Source of the DNA: Helicoverpa zea
Lineage: Eukaryota > Arthropoda > Insecta > Lepidoptera > Noctuidae
Reading direction: 5' to 3'
Assembly: GCF_022581195.2 (NCBI RefSeq)
Contig: NC_061455.1
Location: 13,162,189-13,226,188, forward strand
DNA length: 64,000 bases
In this document: positions 30,830 to 40,650 of the stretch, in pieces
How the letters are laid out: every line of letters starts with the position of its first letter
How positions within the stretch are numbered: the stretch's first letter is position 1
Translations under genes and position numbers: made by a program
Notes under the pieces: model-generated
Database searches by the model: none
What the model saw: the letters and a program-made list of their open reading frames with translations, nothing else
Told to the model about the DNA's origin: nothing

Positions 30830-32106
30830 TAATACTCTAATATTATCTAGTAATTTTAAAACTCAAATTATTAATATAATTGATTTTTAAAAGTTTTGCC
30901 TTTGGTCTTATTAACTACACAATTATGCATAGAATTGGTATGATATTCGCGACCCTCCAAACTTTTCGCTTACCAGTAAACAAATCGAGGGAACTGAAAT
31001 AAAATACTGAAAAAGTAAATTAACAAATAAACTTTTCTTTTTCTCAAGTTTCTGAGTTGTACTAACTTTAATTATATTATTAAGTTTTCGCTTTTTCGTC
31101 GCATTCTTTTTAAAACATCACATAAATAAATTAAATTATATTTTTGAAAAGTAATTGGTGTGGAAAACTTTAAAAAGTTGTTGCTTTTCGCGAAATAATT
31201 ATGAGTACTGTTATAAAATAAGATCTTAACTTAATAACAAGGTGCTAGAAGTTGTAAGTTTTCTTGAAACAAAATAATTTGAATTTCATTAACCTTAGAA
31301 GTGGGAGTCACCTTTATTAATAATTTTAAAGTTACATTGTTTTTCGTTGTAATAATTTAGCTTCACTGTTATTTAATATTGTAAGATTGCGTTACATTAT
31401 GAACCTATTATTTTATGAATTTTGATCTTGATATGAAATCAAACTTTGTTGTCTGCGACATACGTTTCTATAGAAACCAAATTCACAACTTTTACCATTA
31501 CTTTTTTAAGTTTAGTTTTAAGAATATTTTGTGTACCAATAATATACTACTGTTTGTTTTCCCTAATAATAAAATAAAATAAAATTACTTTCACGCCAAA
31601 AAAAGACTCAAACCTCTTAAAATATTTTATCAATATATTTCGCAGACGCTATCTAAAACGGCCGCCTCCCTCTATCAAATCTTGCCATACAAAAGTGCAT
31701 CGAAGCGTCGCCCCGCTGCAATTGCAGGTACGGCAGACATCGCCAGGTAGGGGCATTACGGCAAAACATTTTTATCTCCTTTCAATTTCCGTACAAGATA
31801 TCTACAAAGATTAAACGCCGTATCGAACTATCTGGAACTTCGATTAAAATCGCTAGCTTGGAAAAGCTTCGAAACGGACAAACTTCCCCCTTGTAAATAT
31901 ATTTATTTTTGCAGAGTTGCATCTTGGAAGCAGTTTGGAGTTTCAACTTAATACGAACGTGGGGATATTAAAACAATTTTCAAGATGTTTGGGATGCATG
32001 TCTGGCAGACGGAATGTTCTAAGACTTGATGCGATCGCTCACCAGGCGAAGTTTTGTTCTGCTGGTTGAAAGATCGAAATAGTTTTGTTTGAAGACTTTT
32101 CCGATT
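30830..32106. other. noncoding DNA
   Basis: AT-rich to about 31640. The part at 31650-31930 is GC-richer and complex (TGCAATTGCAGGTACGGCAG, TAGCTTGGAAAAGCTTCG) without a long frame. I see no gene. Confidence 0.35.
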
Positions 32107-32222
32107 TCATCATCATCATCATCCTCCTGCCCTTATCCCAATTTTATTTGGGGTCGGCGCAGCATGTTTTCTTCTTCCATACTCTTCTATCTGCCGTCAT
32201 CTCACAAGTAACATTCTTTCTT
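32107..32222. repeat. dispersed repeat (CATCATCATCC...TTTATTTGGGGTCG family)
   Basis: CATCATCATCATCCTCCTGC is followed by CCCAATTTTATTTGGGGTCG, GCGCAGCATG and CTTCCATACTCTTCTATCTG. This copy is the least diverged of the three in the window. Confidence 0.65.
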
Positions 32223-33060
32223 ACCATGTCTACTTTCACACAAGACTTTTCCGATTTATAGGCTTGAAAGGTTTCTATTTAATCGATGTTCAATAAAGAT
32301 TAAGCGTTAGAGGTGGAAAGGGCTACGTGTCCTATTTTTCAAAGGTTTGTTATTTTGGGTCATGGGGATATAATCTGTAGCACGTGTGTTGACGCCCATA
32401 ACAACACACCGTACTATGGTGTTAAGCAAATTCACAATTCGCCTATTTCTCATTTTAAGTTTTAAGTTGTACATGAAAGCAGACAAAGCAGCGAGAGTAC
32501 ATAAAGTCTGCCGAGCTGAGCTCCTAGCGGAACCATCCGACAAAATACGAGAGGGACTCTCAGTAAAGCTCCAACATTCTTAACTCGAAACATTTTTAAA
32601 ATATAAAGCACAGAATTGTATCAAATAGACCGTCTGTAAGGACCGTTGGATTTTATCACAGATCTCATCACATACCATATAATTTTATTATACCTTCGCT
32701 GAGCGTGTTAAGTCCTTAAAATATCTTGATTTTCTTAATGGCTTCTTAAATGCTACACATTATCCTCACTTATCTTTACGTACTTTATACAGTATCAACG
32801 TATTTTATAAACATGTCGGAGCTTCTGGTTGCGCTTGTGCTGAGTAACTAATTTATTCTGTAACAATACAGGATAATTATATACGTATGTTTTCAGAAAG
32901 TGTTAGGTTCAGCGTTTTCACAAAAAAACCCAAAGAAATGTTTATACTTCTATTCTATTCTATTTTTGTATATGGCAATCCGTGTCGATGTCAATTTCGA
33001 CGATTCTGCCAATGACAAGTGGGATGAGAAGCAAGAAGTGCTTTTAATTAAAATAAATTT
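32223..33060. other. noncoding DNA
   Basis: Overlapping 78- and 65-residue frames on opposite strands at 32307-32583 have no motifs. No gene is supported. Confidence 0.35.
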
Positions 33061-33250
33061 AAAAATATATATATATTGATTTAAGATGGTGCTGTGGCCG
33101 ATCTTGTGTAACTTAATGTGTTAGTAGGACGGCACTGAAACAAACAGAAATATATTTACATATATAAAAACAACAACAAAATGTTAGTAACACATAACAT
33201 ATAATATATACCACAACCATACAAACTGTGGCCTAAATATAGGCCACAAT

Positions 33251-36200
33251 TTATAATTGAATATTGTTTTGATTAATGAACATCAACAGCATCTGGAGCA
33301 GTTCTGGACAGGAGTGGGATAGAAGGGAACGGAAGTTAGTCGGGAGAGGAATTTTAAGTTTTTGGAGACGACCATATAAATCAAAGGATGAGTTGATAGG
33401 ACAGTCAAAAAATATATGGTCCAGGGTACCTTCATCCAGTCCACACTCGCAGAGGGATGAATCCTGCACCCGAATTTTGCGCAGAAAGACCGGTGTACAG
33501 CAGTGACCTAACCGAATTCTGCACATGACTGAAATTACCCGTTTAGGGTATCTTTTGAAATTTGAAAACCACGGTTTTGGTTTTACAACCGGTTGAATGG
33601 CGAAATAAGAGCTACCCTTCCTTTTGCCTGAGATGTTCCACCATTCCTGCCACGAGGTCTCAAGACTCAATTTAGGGAGGTTTAGCAGGTCATGCCCTTG
33701 AAGGGAGAAGTGTGCAAGATCAGCGGACTCAGATGAACACGCATCTTTGGCCAATGCATCGGCACATTCATTGCCCGCTATACCGCAGTGGCTAGGGATC
33801 CAGACTAAGTGTACTTCTTTCTCTTGCCTAGTGCAGGAGAAAAGGGACTTTTTAATATCCAGGACAATAGGACAATGGAGTTTAGTTCTAAAGGGATTCT
33901 GGGATATGGCTTGGAGACAGCTAAGGGAGTCAGTAAAGATAACTCCACAGCTAATCTCATGGGACTCTATAAAACGACAAGCTTCCAATAGTGCCACACA
34001 CTCGCCTGTAAATACTGAAGACTCCTTCGGACATCTGAATTTCAAAATTATTTTAGAGTTCTGATAGTAAACCGCGGCTCCAGTACAGCCACCATTTGAT
34101 TTGGAAGCATCCGTGAAGAACTTTTGAAACCCAATCCATCGTTCACCCAAAACCGCATTAAAGGCCGAATTTGCAGATGGGGAGTTTTTGGATATGCCAA
34201 TGTTATAGAATATTTTAGGGGTGAAGCAAAGTACTTCATAAGGGTAATTAAATAAAGGAAGTCTGGGATGTGGAGCAATGGGGGATTCTAAATTTTGAAA
34301 AAACCGATATGCTTTTAGGAATAGGGGGATTTCTTTGTGTTCCCAATATTTGGAGCTGTGACAAAGAGTGTCAAGCTCTCTGAGTTTTGGGATGAGGGGG
34401 TGAGATGACTTGGGAATAACCCTGGATAGGAAACGGGAAGCGAGGTACTGACGTCTCAGGGCTAAAGGAGGTTCAGCGCATTCGACCTGCAAGGCGTTAA
34501 TAGGCGACGACTTCATGCAACCTGAGATGATTCGAAGGCATTGAGACTGAATCCTATCTAAACCGGCCAAGGCACCTTTGTTGCTTGGAATCACCAAGTG
34601 TGACCCATAGTCCAGGATACTGCGGACTAAGGCATTGTAGACCAGTTTCATAGTGAAGGGATGGGCCCCCCACCAGACACCAGCGAGAGCTTTTAGGATG
34701 GAGATTGCTCTTTCGCATCTTTTGATCAAATAATTAAAGTGGTGAATCCCGGATAATTTTGAGTCTAAGAAAACGCCTAAAAATTTTGATTTGTTACCTA
34801 TGGGAATATCTTGTCCTTGAATGTTAACTGAGACCTGAGGGATCAGTCGTTTTCGGGAAAAAATCACTACCGAGCTTTTTGGGGCGGATAACGAGAGACC
34901 ATGGTCCAAAAGCCATGTGTGCAGAGAGTCCAGGGAGAGACAGAGAGATGAGGCAGCGTCCGTAATAGATGGATTAACTACATACAACACTAGATCGTCA
35001 GCGTATTGTAAAAGGTGGCAGTCAGCATTAAGGCAGGAGCCAATGTCTGCTGTATACAGGTTGTATAGTAGGGGGCTTAGAACTGAGCCTTGGGGAAGGC
35101 CCTTCCACGTCTGTCTCACCTCAAATACCTCCCCCTGCACTCTGAGCATCAAAGAGCGAGACATGAGGAGTGCGCATATACATTGTACCATCTTACCCGG
35201 AATCCTCAGCTGTTGCAATTTTTGCCTGAGAACTGGAAGAAGGACGCTGTCGTATGCGGAAGAGATGTCAAGGAAAGTGGCTACAGCGGATTCATTTTTG
35301 GAAAAGGCTGTACGGATATCAGTAACCAAAATTGCCACACTGTCCATGGTGCTAAGCCCCTTTCTAAAGCCAAACTGACTACTCGGCAGTAGATCCCTAG
35401 ACTCCACCAACCACTCAAGTCTATTTTTAATTAAATGTTCCAATATCTTGGCCAACACTGAGGACAAAGCAATTGGTCTAAGGCCATTCGGATCATCAGC
35501 AGTCTTGCCGGGCTTCAAAAGGGGAATTACTATCTGAGATTTCCACTGTTCAGGAACCCAACCAAATTGATAGCAATAATTTATTATTCCTAAAAAATAT
35601 TTTTTTGCTTCAAAACCAAAATGAACTGCAAATGAGTACGGTATGCCGTCTATGCCTGGGGCGGAATCCCTAACATGACGTAATACCGTATCAAGTTCCT
35701 CTAACGAAAATGGTTCATTCATAGGATCATCCACAATATTTACAGGCGGGAGCAGAAGTTCTGAGGAAGAAGGAACATAGGCTGGAGCTATTTTGTCAAA
35801 AAAGGATTCAGCAGTTTCTCTCGAGATAGGGGAAGAGATAGATGGGGAGCAGCCTCGCCTGAAACGATTAATGCTCTTCCAAACTGCTGAAATGGGAGTG
35901 GAAGGGGATAGAGAAGTGCAAAACTTAACCCAACCGCGGCGTTTCTTCTTGCGAAGAAGCCGCCGAGATTGAGCTAACACTCGTCTGTACCGTATAAGAT
36001 TGTCGCTATTCATCGCATCATTGTACTGTTTTTCGGCCTCTTTTCTTTCTTTAATAACCGATGTGCATTCTTGATCCCACCACGGGGGTGACGGGATTTT
36101 ATTTCTGGCACAGTTGCGCAACGGAAAGGTAGAGTCTGCGCTTGAGGTAATGGCCGAGATAAAGCCATCGTAGCAGCTCTTAGCATGGCAGTGACCAGAA

Positions 36201-36985
36201 GAATCTTGAAAACTTGAAGTTAAATTTGGAAGCATACTAATTTTCTCCTCCAGTAAAGATGCAAACCTCGACCAATCAGGTTTGGACAAGTTGTACTTCA
36301 ATAGTGGAGGAGACGTTTTCTCTAAAAAGGTTTTATTAATTAAAGTTACAACAATGGGGTAATGGTCGCTACCATGCGTCAGAGTAGTACATTCCCAATG
36401 AATTGATGCCGCCAACTCTACTGAACAGAATGTGAGGTCTACACAACTCTTTTGCTGTCCTGGAAGGGATCTACGAGTAGGGCTACCATCATTTAAGATG
36501 CAAAGGTCAAAATCATCCAAGATTTCTACTAAACCTTCCCCAAACGAATCACAACGATTGGAACCCCATCTAAAGTGGTGACAGTTGAAGTCACCCATGA
36601 CGAGCACAGGTCCCACTATGTTATTCAAAATGTCCCTAATGGTGGTTAAAAACCTACGCTGAGGATGGGAAATATACACGGATAAAACAGTGATACCCTC
36701 AATTCTACACGCAACTATATTCATATCACCATCCAGAACCGGAAGAGTCAAGGTGGAGAGGGGGACACGATTATTAACAAGGAGAGCCGACCCTCCATAG
36801 CCATCAGATCTGTCACATCTGAGAATATTAAATAGTGGTATATTAAAACTGAGACTCGGGGTGAGCCAAGTCTCAGCTACAGAGCAAGCCAGAGGCTTGA
36901 ATTTACTGAGGAGGAATATGAGGTCGTGCTTTTTATGCCACACGCTCCTCACATTCCATTGAAGGAATACTTGGCGAGGCGCCAT
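33251..36985 (-). CDS. I-type ORF2: AP endonuclease, reverse transcriptase, RNase H (1244 residues)
   Basis: The endonuclease starts at once: LQWNVRS (N11), VAETWL (E38), VMGDFN near 130 and HGSDHYP near 205. The RT spans about 480-760, with RPIALSSVLAKILE, FLDISSAYDS, GLPQGSVLSPLLYN and the catalytic LQYADDLVLYV near 663. RNase H covers about 955-1085: FFTDASKSNGG, GECVALLEA, FTDSLSCLQ and WIPSHCGIAGNECADALAKD, with all four acidic positions present. It ends with a Cys/His site (CECGLDEGTLDHIFFDC) seen in this group. The protein nicks DNA, copies element RNA onto it and may degrade the RNA strand. The start overlaps the end of ORF1 by 53 bases in another frame, suggesting reinitiation. No disruption seen. 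Confidence 0.9.
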   Translation of the reverse strand: MAPRQVFLQWNVRSVWHKKHDLIFLLSKFKPLACSVAETWLTPSLSFNIPLFNILRCDRSDGYGGSALLVNNRVPLSTLTLPVLDGDMNIVACRIEGITVLSVYISHPQRRFLTTIRDILNNIVGPVLVMGDFNCHHFRWGSNRCDSFGEGLVEILDDFDLCILNDGSPTRRSLPGQQKSCVDLTFCSVELAASIHWECTTLTHGSDHYPIVVTLINKTFLEKTSPPLLKYNLSKPDWSRFASLLEEKISMLPNLTSSFQDSSGHCHAKSCYDGFISAITSSADSTFPLRNCARNKIPSPPWWDQECTSVIKERKEAEKQYNDAMNSDNLIRYRRVLAQSRRLLRKKKRRGWVKFCTSLSPSTPISAVWKSINRFRRGCSPSISSPISRETAESFFDKIAPAYVPSSSELLLPPVNIVDDPMNEPFSLEELDTVLRHVRDSAPGIDGIPYSFAVHFGFEAKKYFLGIINYCYQFGWVPEQWKSQIVIPLLKPGKTADDPNGLRPIALSSVLAKILEHLIKNRLEWLVESRDLLPSSQFGFRKGLSTMDSVAILVTDIRTAFSKNESAVATFLDISSAYDSVLLPVLRQKLQQLRIPGKMVQCICALLMSRSLMLRVQGEVFEVRQTWKGLPQGSVLSPLLYNLYTADIGSCLNADCHLLQYADDLVLYVVNPSITDAASSLCLSLDSLHTWLLDHGLSLSAPKSSVVIFSRKRLIPQVSVNIQGQDIPIGNKSKFLGVFLDSKLSGIHHFNYLIKRCERAISILKALAGVWWGAHPFTMKLVYNALVRSILDYGSHLVIPSNKGALAGLDRIQSQCLRIISGCMKSSPINALQVECAEPPLALRRQYLASRFLSRVIPKSSHPLIPKLRELDTLCHSSKYWEHKEIPLFLKAYRFFQNLESPIAPHPRLPLFNYPYEVLCFTPKIFYNIGISKNSPSANSAFNAVLGERWIGFQKFFTDASKSNGGCTGAAVYYQNSKIILKFRCPKESSVFTGECVALLEACRFIESHEISCGVIFTDSLSCLQAISQNPFRTKLHCPIVLDIKKSLFSCTRQEKEVHLVWIPSHCGIAGNECADALAKDACSSESADLAHFSLQGHDLLNLPKLSLETSWQEWWNISGKRKGSSYFAIQPVVKPKPWFSNFKRYPKRVISVMCRIRLGHCCTPVFLRKIRVQDSSLCECGLDEGTLDHIFFDCPINSSFDLYGRLQKLKIPLPTNFRSLLSHSCPELLQMLLMFINQNNIQL

Positions 36986-38312
36986 TTCTAATATTTGATA
37001 AAAGGTTAGTTAGTTGGTAGGCAACGTTGGACGGTAATTGGGTATTATTGGTGGATAGAATTGTAGAAAGAAGTTTAATAAGTATATCTATTATTGAGGA
37101 AACATTACTATCAATGAATGGGTTATTCAGAGCGCAGCCATCAGGCTGTGAAGGTGCAGGGGAGTTAATAATCTGCTGATGGGCAGCTTTATCATAAGAG
37201 GGAGATAGAGGGGCATGGAGATGGGTCTTTGGCTTAAGGAAAACAGTTTTGCGGTATGACTGAGTGGGGACGGGAATAGCTTTTGCAGCATTAGCATAAT
37301 TGCGAGAAGTAAGTGGGACAGATTTGCTAGCTTCAGCATATGACAGGGACTTCTCAGCCATAACCGTCTTAATGGCCTTCTGTCTACCCAACTCGGGGCA
37401 TGATTTGCTATTTGCAAAATGATTCCCCGAGCAGAGCACACAGAATGCCTCCGCCTCAGAAGTGCTGCAACCATCACCAGGGTGATCATGGCCGCACTTA
37501 CTGCAGCGAGGCTTGGACCGACACACTAGTTCCACATGACCAAACCTGCAGCACTTACGGCACTGGATGGTGGGATAAACATATTGCTGAACCGGAAGGG
37601 AGGTGTAACAACAAAATACTCTTTGAGGTAATACTTGGCCATCAAAGGTAAGTACACATGTCTCTGTTGCCTTGAATACAGTCACTCCATCAATAACTAC
37701 TTTCCTGCTTATGCGACGAACTTTCAGGATTTCACCACAACCTGAAGGGACCTGCAAGTATTTTTGGGCTTCCTCTTCATTTAAATCTGTGGGAACACCA
37801 GTCACAACACCCATCCTAGTTATATTAAAAGTGGGGATAGAGGCAACATAGCAGTTCTTATGTAAAATGCTGTTGATAATAAATGAGTTTGCATCCTGAG
37901 GGGATTTAAACTCTACAGACACACGGTTCCTACCAACTTTTTTAACACCATCACGGACAACATTGGTAATGTTATGTTTTTGTAGGAATATTCCGAAAGT
38001 AACAGGGTGTAGAGAGGTACCGGCGTTAGGCTGGGGCTCCAATCGAGAGACATGAACGATAAAAGGTGCCTTATCAGTAGCAGAGTACCTGCTGCGGCCA
38101 ACTAGGTTTCTTTGTTGTTTTGATGGCGGGGTTGACACGCCAATGTTGGCATCATCTCCGGAGCGTTTCCTGGTATTCGAGGTTGATAGGGTCTGGGAGT
38201 CCGCGATGCTGCAAGCAACATCAGCGAGTTGGGAAAGCGGATAATTGGGGGAAAGTGGAGCATATGCAGAGATGTCGGGAGGATCGGGATCGGGGGGTTT
38301 ATTTTGATCCAT
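36933..38312 (-). CDS. I-type ORF1: gag-like RNA-binding protein with three zinc knuckles (459 residues)
   Basis: I place the start at the ATG at 38312 (MDQNKPPDPDPPDISAYAPL), because the 26 residues upstream from 38390 are hydrophobic and look untranslated. The N-terminus is Pro/Ser/Thr-rich. A central domain carries VHVSRLEPQ and FGIFLQKHNI and resembles the RRM-like fold of LINE ORF1 proteins. Three Cys/His knuckles follow: CRKCCRFGHVELVC (CX2CX4HX4C), CSKCGHDHPGDGC and CVLCSGNHFANSKSC. The C-terminus is Ala/Ser/Asn-rich. It would coat the element RNA. The stop lies 53 bases inside ORF2. Confidence 0.82.
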   Translation of the reverse strand: MDQNKPPDPDPPDISAYAPLSPNYPLSQLADVACSIADSQTLSTSNTRKRSGDDANIGVSTPPSKQQRNLVGRSRYSATDKAPFIVHVSRLEPQPNAGTSLHPVTFGIFLQKHNITNVVRDGVKKVGRNRVSVEFKSPQDANSFIINSILHKNCYVASIPTFNITRMGVVTGVPTDLNEEEAQKYLQVPSGCGEILKVRRISRKVVIDGVTVFKATETCVLTFDGQVLPQRVFCCYTSLPVQQYVYPTIQCRKCCRFGHVELVCRSKPRCSKCGHDHPGDGCSTSEAEAFCVLCSGNHFANSKSCPELGRQKAIKTVMAEKSLSYAEASKSVPLTSRNYANAAKAIPVPTQSYRKTVFLKPKTHLHAPLSPSYDKAAHQQIINSPAPSQPDGCALNNPFIDSNVSSIIDILIKLLSTILSTNNTQLPSNVAYQLTNLLSNIRNGASPSIPSMECEERVA

Positions 38313-38466
38313 TATGCTTGTAAAAAACTGGTTAGTTACCGAAATAACAACACACCACTGGTAACAAACAAAAAGACAACACACAAACACAAAACTAAGT
38401 CACAAAAGTTCACCAAAACACTTAAAACAGCTGAAAATTCTAGGCACACGTGCTAACCAAAGACAC

Positions 38467-39440
38467 TCTGTGGCGAGAATCAATGTTTATACTTATAGAA
38501 CCTAATCTTATTTGGACAGCTGCCTAATTGCATTGCCACTCATAAAGTTGCCTAATTACGTAGAAGTAATTTCATCTAAAACGTTTAAACTTTGTCAATG
38601 CATCTGAGCTACTTTTGTAAAACCGGATAAATAAAAAAAAAAAAAAATGCCCTATTTTTATAAATCTCTTTAAGATACAGGATCCAGGTCAATTTCAGAG
38701 TTAATTACCCTACATTACCGAAATTAAAATCCCCATTTGACTCAATTCAGCATCCAATTTCGTCACACATATTACAAGCACTGAACGTCTAAACACGAAC
38801 ATACATAACATTATAATCCATGAATATTATAATACAAGATTGTATCCACTAATACAATTTGATAGTGTTGTACCTAGCATATAGTCGTAACCTATTTAGC
38901 TGGTATTGTAAGCGGGTTCGCTAGTGTTGTAGTCAATTTAATTAATGAGTGCAGTCCTGAATTGGAATAGAGTTTGTCGCTAAACTATTTACGATGGAGA
39001 TTGCAGTTATTGTCAGTGGAGATGTAATTAAGGAGGTTGTTTCAGACGTGTTCATTGTGCTACTTTACTGAGACAAAGACGGTACTATTTAGGTTCGGCT
39101 GTCACGTATGGAAGGGAAGTTAGGCTTTGAGAATACTGAGTTTTATTGTTAGTGGAGTGCTAGCTTTTGTTTGTCTGTTTTCCCAAAACTGGTTTTGGGT
39201 ACAAATGAAGTTTGATAATGTCGATATTACTACAGGAAATTTTCTATCAGATATTCAGAAAAAGTGTTATGAGGTTTTTTAGGCATTCAAGTAACAGTGG
39301 CCTACATCCTTTGTTTCCTAAATAAATATCAACTCAACAGTCCTTCTACAAGTTTTTTAAATATTGTGCAGTCAAATAATCATCAGCTTTACTTGAACTG
39401 AAGAGTGGGGTAGTAAGGTAGAGTAATTATGCTGGGGTGA
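38467..39440. other. noncoding DNA
   Basis: AT-rich with an A-run near 38632-38646. No gene or repeat family recognised. Confidence 0.4.
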
Positions 39441-39495
39441 GCTACCAGCCTAACCGGATGCAGCTGAGTAGGTACCAGTATTTTACAATGAAGGG
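39441..39495 (-). repeat. short reverse SINE tail fragment
   Basis: CCTAACCGGATGCAGCTGAG followed by GTACCAGTATTTTACAA is the reverse complement of the SINE block that carries TTGTAAAACACTGGTACTCA. Confidence 0.55.
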
Positions 39496-39583
39496 TGGCC
39501 AAAGTAACTCATATAAGCTGAATCAAGACAGTTGCACATACAGTCATCAGTTCAACATATCTAGAACTACAGATAAGATACGA

Positions 39584-39905
39584 AAAAAAAAGTACGCAAT
39601 AATTATGACAAAAGGCTAAAAACGCTAAACCCTATAAAAAGCAAAAAATAACTTTTAACACTACGTAAACTAAATTTTGTCGTGTCGGGGGACCGCTCTA
39701 ATTCATTACTTTAGATACGTGTTTTTTTTTTAAACGAATGTTGTAATTAGGTAGGTATCATTTCATTTATGTAAGTATTTATGAAGGTAAAAAGCGGTCC
39801 CCCGACACGTCAAAATTTAGTTTACGTAGTGTTAAAAGTTATTTTTTGCTTTTTATAGGGTTTAGCGTTTTTAGCCTTTTGTCATAATTATTGCGTACTT
39901 TTTTT
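39584..39905. mobile_element. foldback element with ~114-bp near-perfect inverted arms
   Basis: Left arm 39584-39697 and right arm 39793-39905 are inverted copies around a ~95-bp spacer. A one-base difference is visible (GTCGTGTC against GACGTGTC). The arms contain GGCTAAAAACGCTAAACCC and end in GTCGGGGGACCGCT. No coding capacity. Confidence 0.75.
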
Positions 39906-40554
39906 GGGTCGGGGGTTTTTTTAAATTTATAATTTAATTTTATTTCATGCTTTTTAAAGGAGCTCCTTAATTTTTCCTTTAATTTATTTTATCTTAAGAT
40001 GGGGTCGCTATATGCGATCTCGGCCAAAGGAAGCTGTTTAACAATCCTCATGACAAACTGGCTCTGGGAGAATTGCACAGATTGAGAAACAATAAAGATT
40101 AACCTTTGGACATTCTAGATTTTCAGCAAAAATATAAATCGGTTTATCCGTTTCATTCCGGCATTTCAGGGTTTCATCCGCCACATCCCATTTCCAGCAT
40201 CAGGTTCTCGTCAATCAGAAACATGAAGAGAACTCGTCAAGACAAATTCAACGAGCCCAAACTCGATGGGTTTACTAAAAGGCAGTTCAGGGTTACGTCT
40301 CCTACCTTCGTGCCCTAACAGCAGACCAGCTCAGTGGTTCCAAAAGACATTAGTGTTTCAAATTTCAGATCCCACATATACTTGCAAGTAAACTGAGCGT
40401 GTAACATTCCTATCACATCTAGCAAACGAGCTGATGACCTTGAAGACCTGAACCGATTTCCACCAAACATAGCTAAGAACACTCCCGACTGACATACCTT
40501 TTAAACAAAAAAAACCGCATTACAATCGGATCATCCGTTTGGGAGCTACGATGC

Positions 40555-40608
<54 letters not shown>

Positions 40609-40650
40609 TCAAACTTATAACACCCCGTCGTTTTTGCGTCGGGGGTTAAA
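39906..40650. repeat. lepidopteran interspersed repeat with CA microsatellite
   Basis: It begins GGGTCGGGGGTTTTTTTAAA and ends GCGTCGGGGGTTAAAAA, with internal blocks AGAACTCGTCAAGACAAATT and GGCAGTTCAGGGTTACG that I know as a common lepidopteran repeat. The 70-residue frame at 40106-40318 is part of it and is not a gene. The family was not identified further. Confidence 0.5.
40557..40602. repeat. CA dinucleotide microsatellite
   Basis: About 22 CA units with one TA interruption near the left end. Confidence 0.95.

Larger units (their letters stand above)
33061..38466 (-). mobile_element. complete non-LTR retrotransposon, I group
   Basis: Two overlapping frames lie in LINE order: a gag-like ORF1 with zinc knuckles, then an ORF2 with AP endonuclease, RT, RNase H and a C-terminal Cys/His motif. 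RNase H after the RT in a LINE with AP endonuclease is characteristic of the I group. The 3' end (left side) is AT-rich, with an ATATATATAT run near 33068. The 5' end (right) is near a GTGTCTTTGGTTAGCACGTG block around 38440-38466. Both ends are estimates and no target duplication was resolved. All frames are open. Confidence 0.83.

Noticed and set aside
34917..35378. 153-residue plus-strand frame
   Set aside because: Antisense shadow of the I-group ORF2 reverse transcriptase region.
40106..40318. 70-residue frame as a gene
   Set aside because: Lies within a dispersed lepidopteran repeat.
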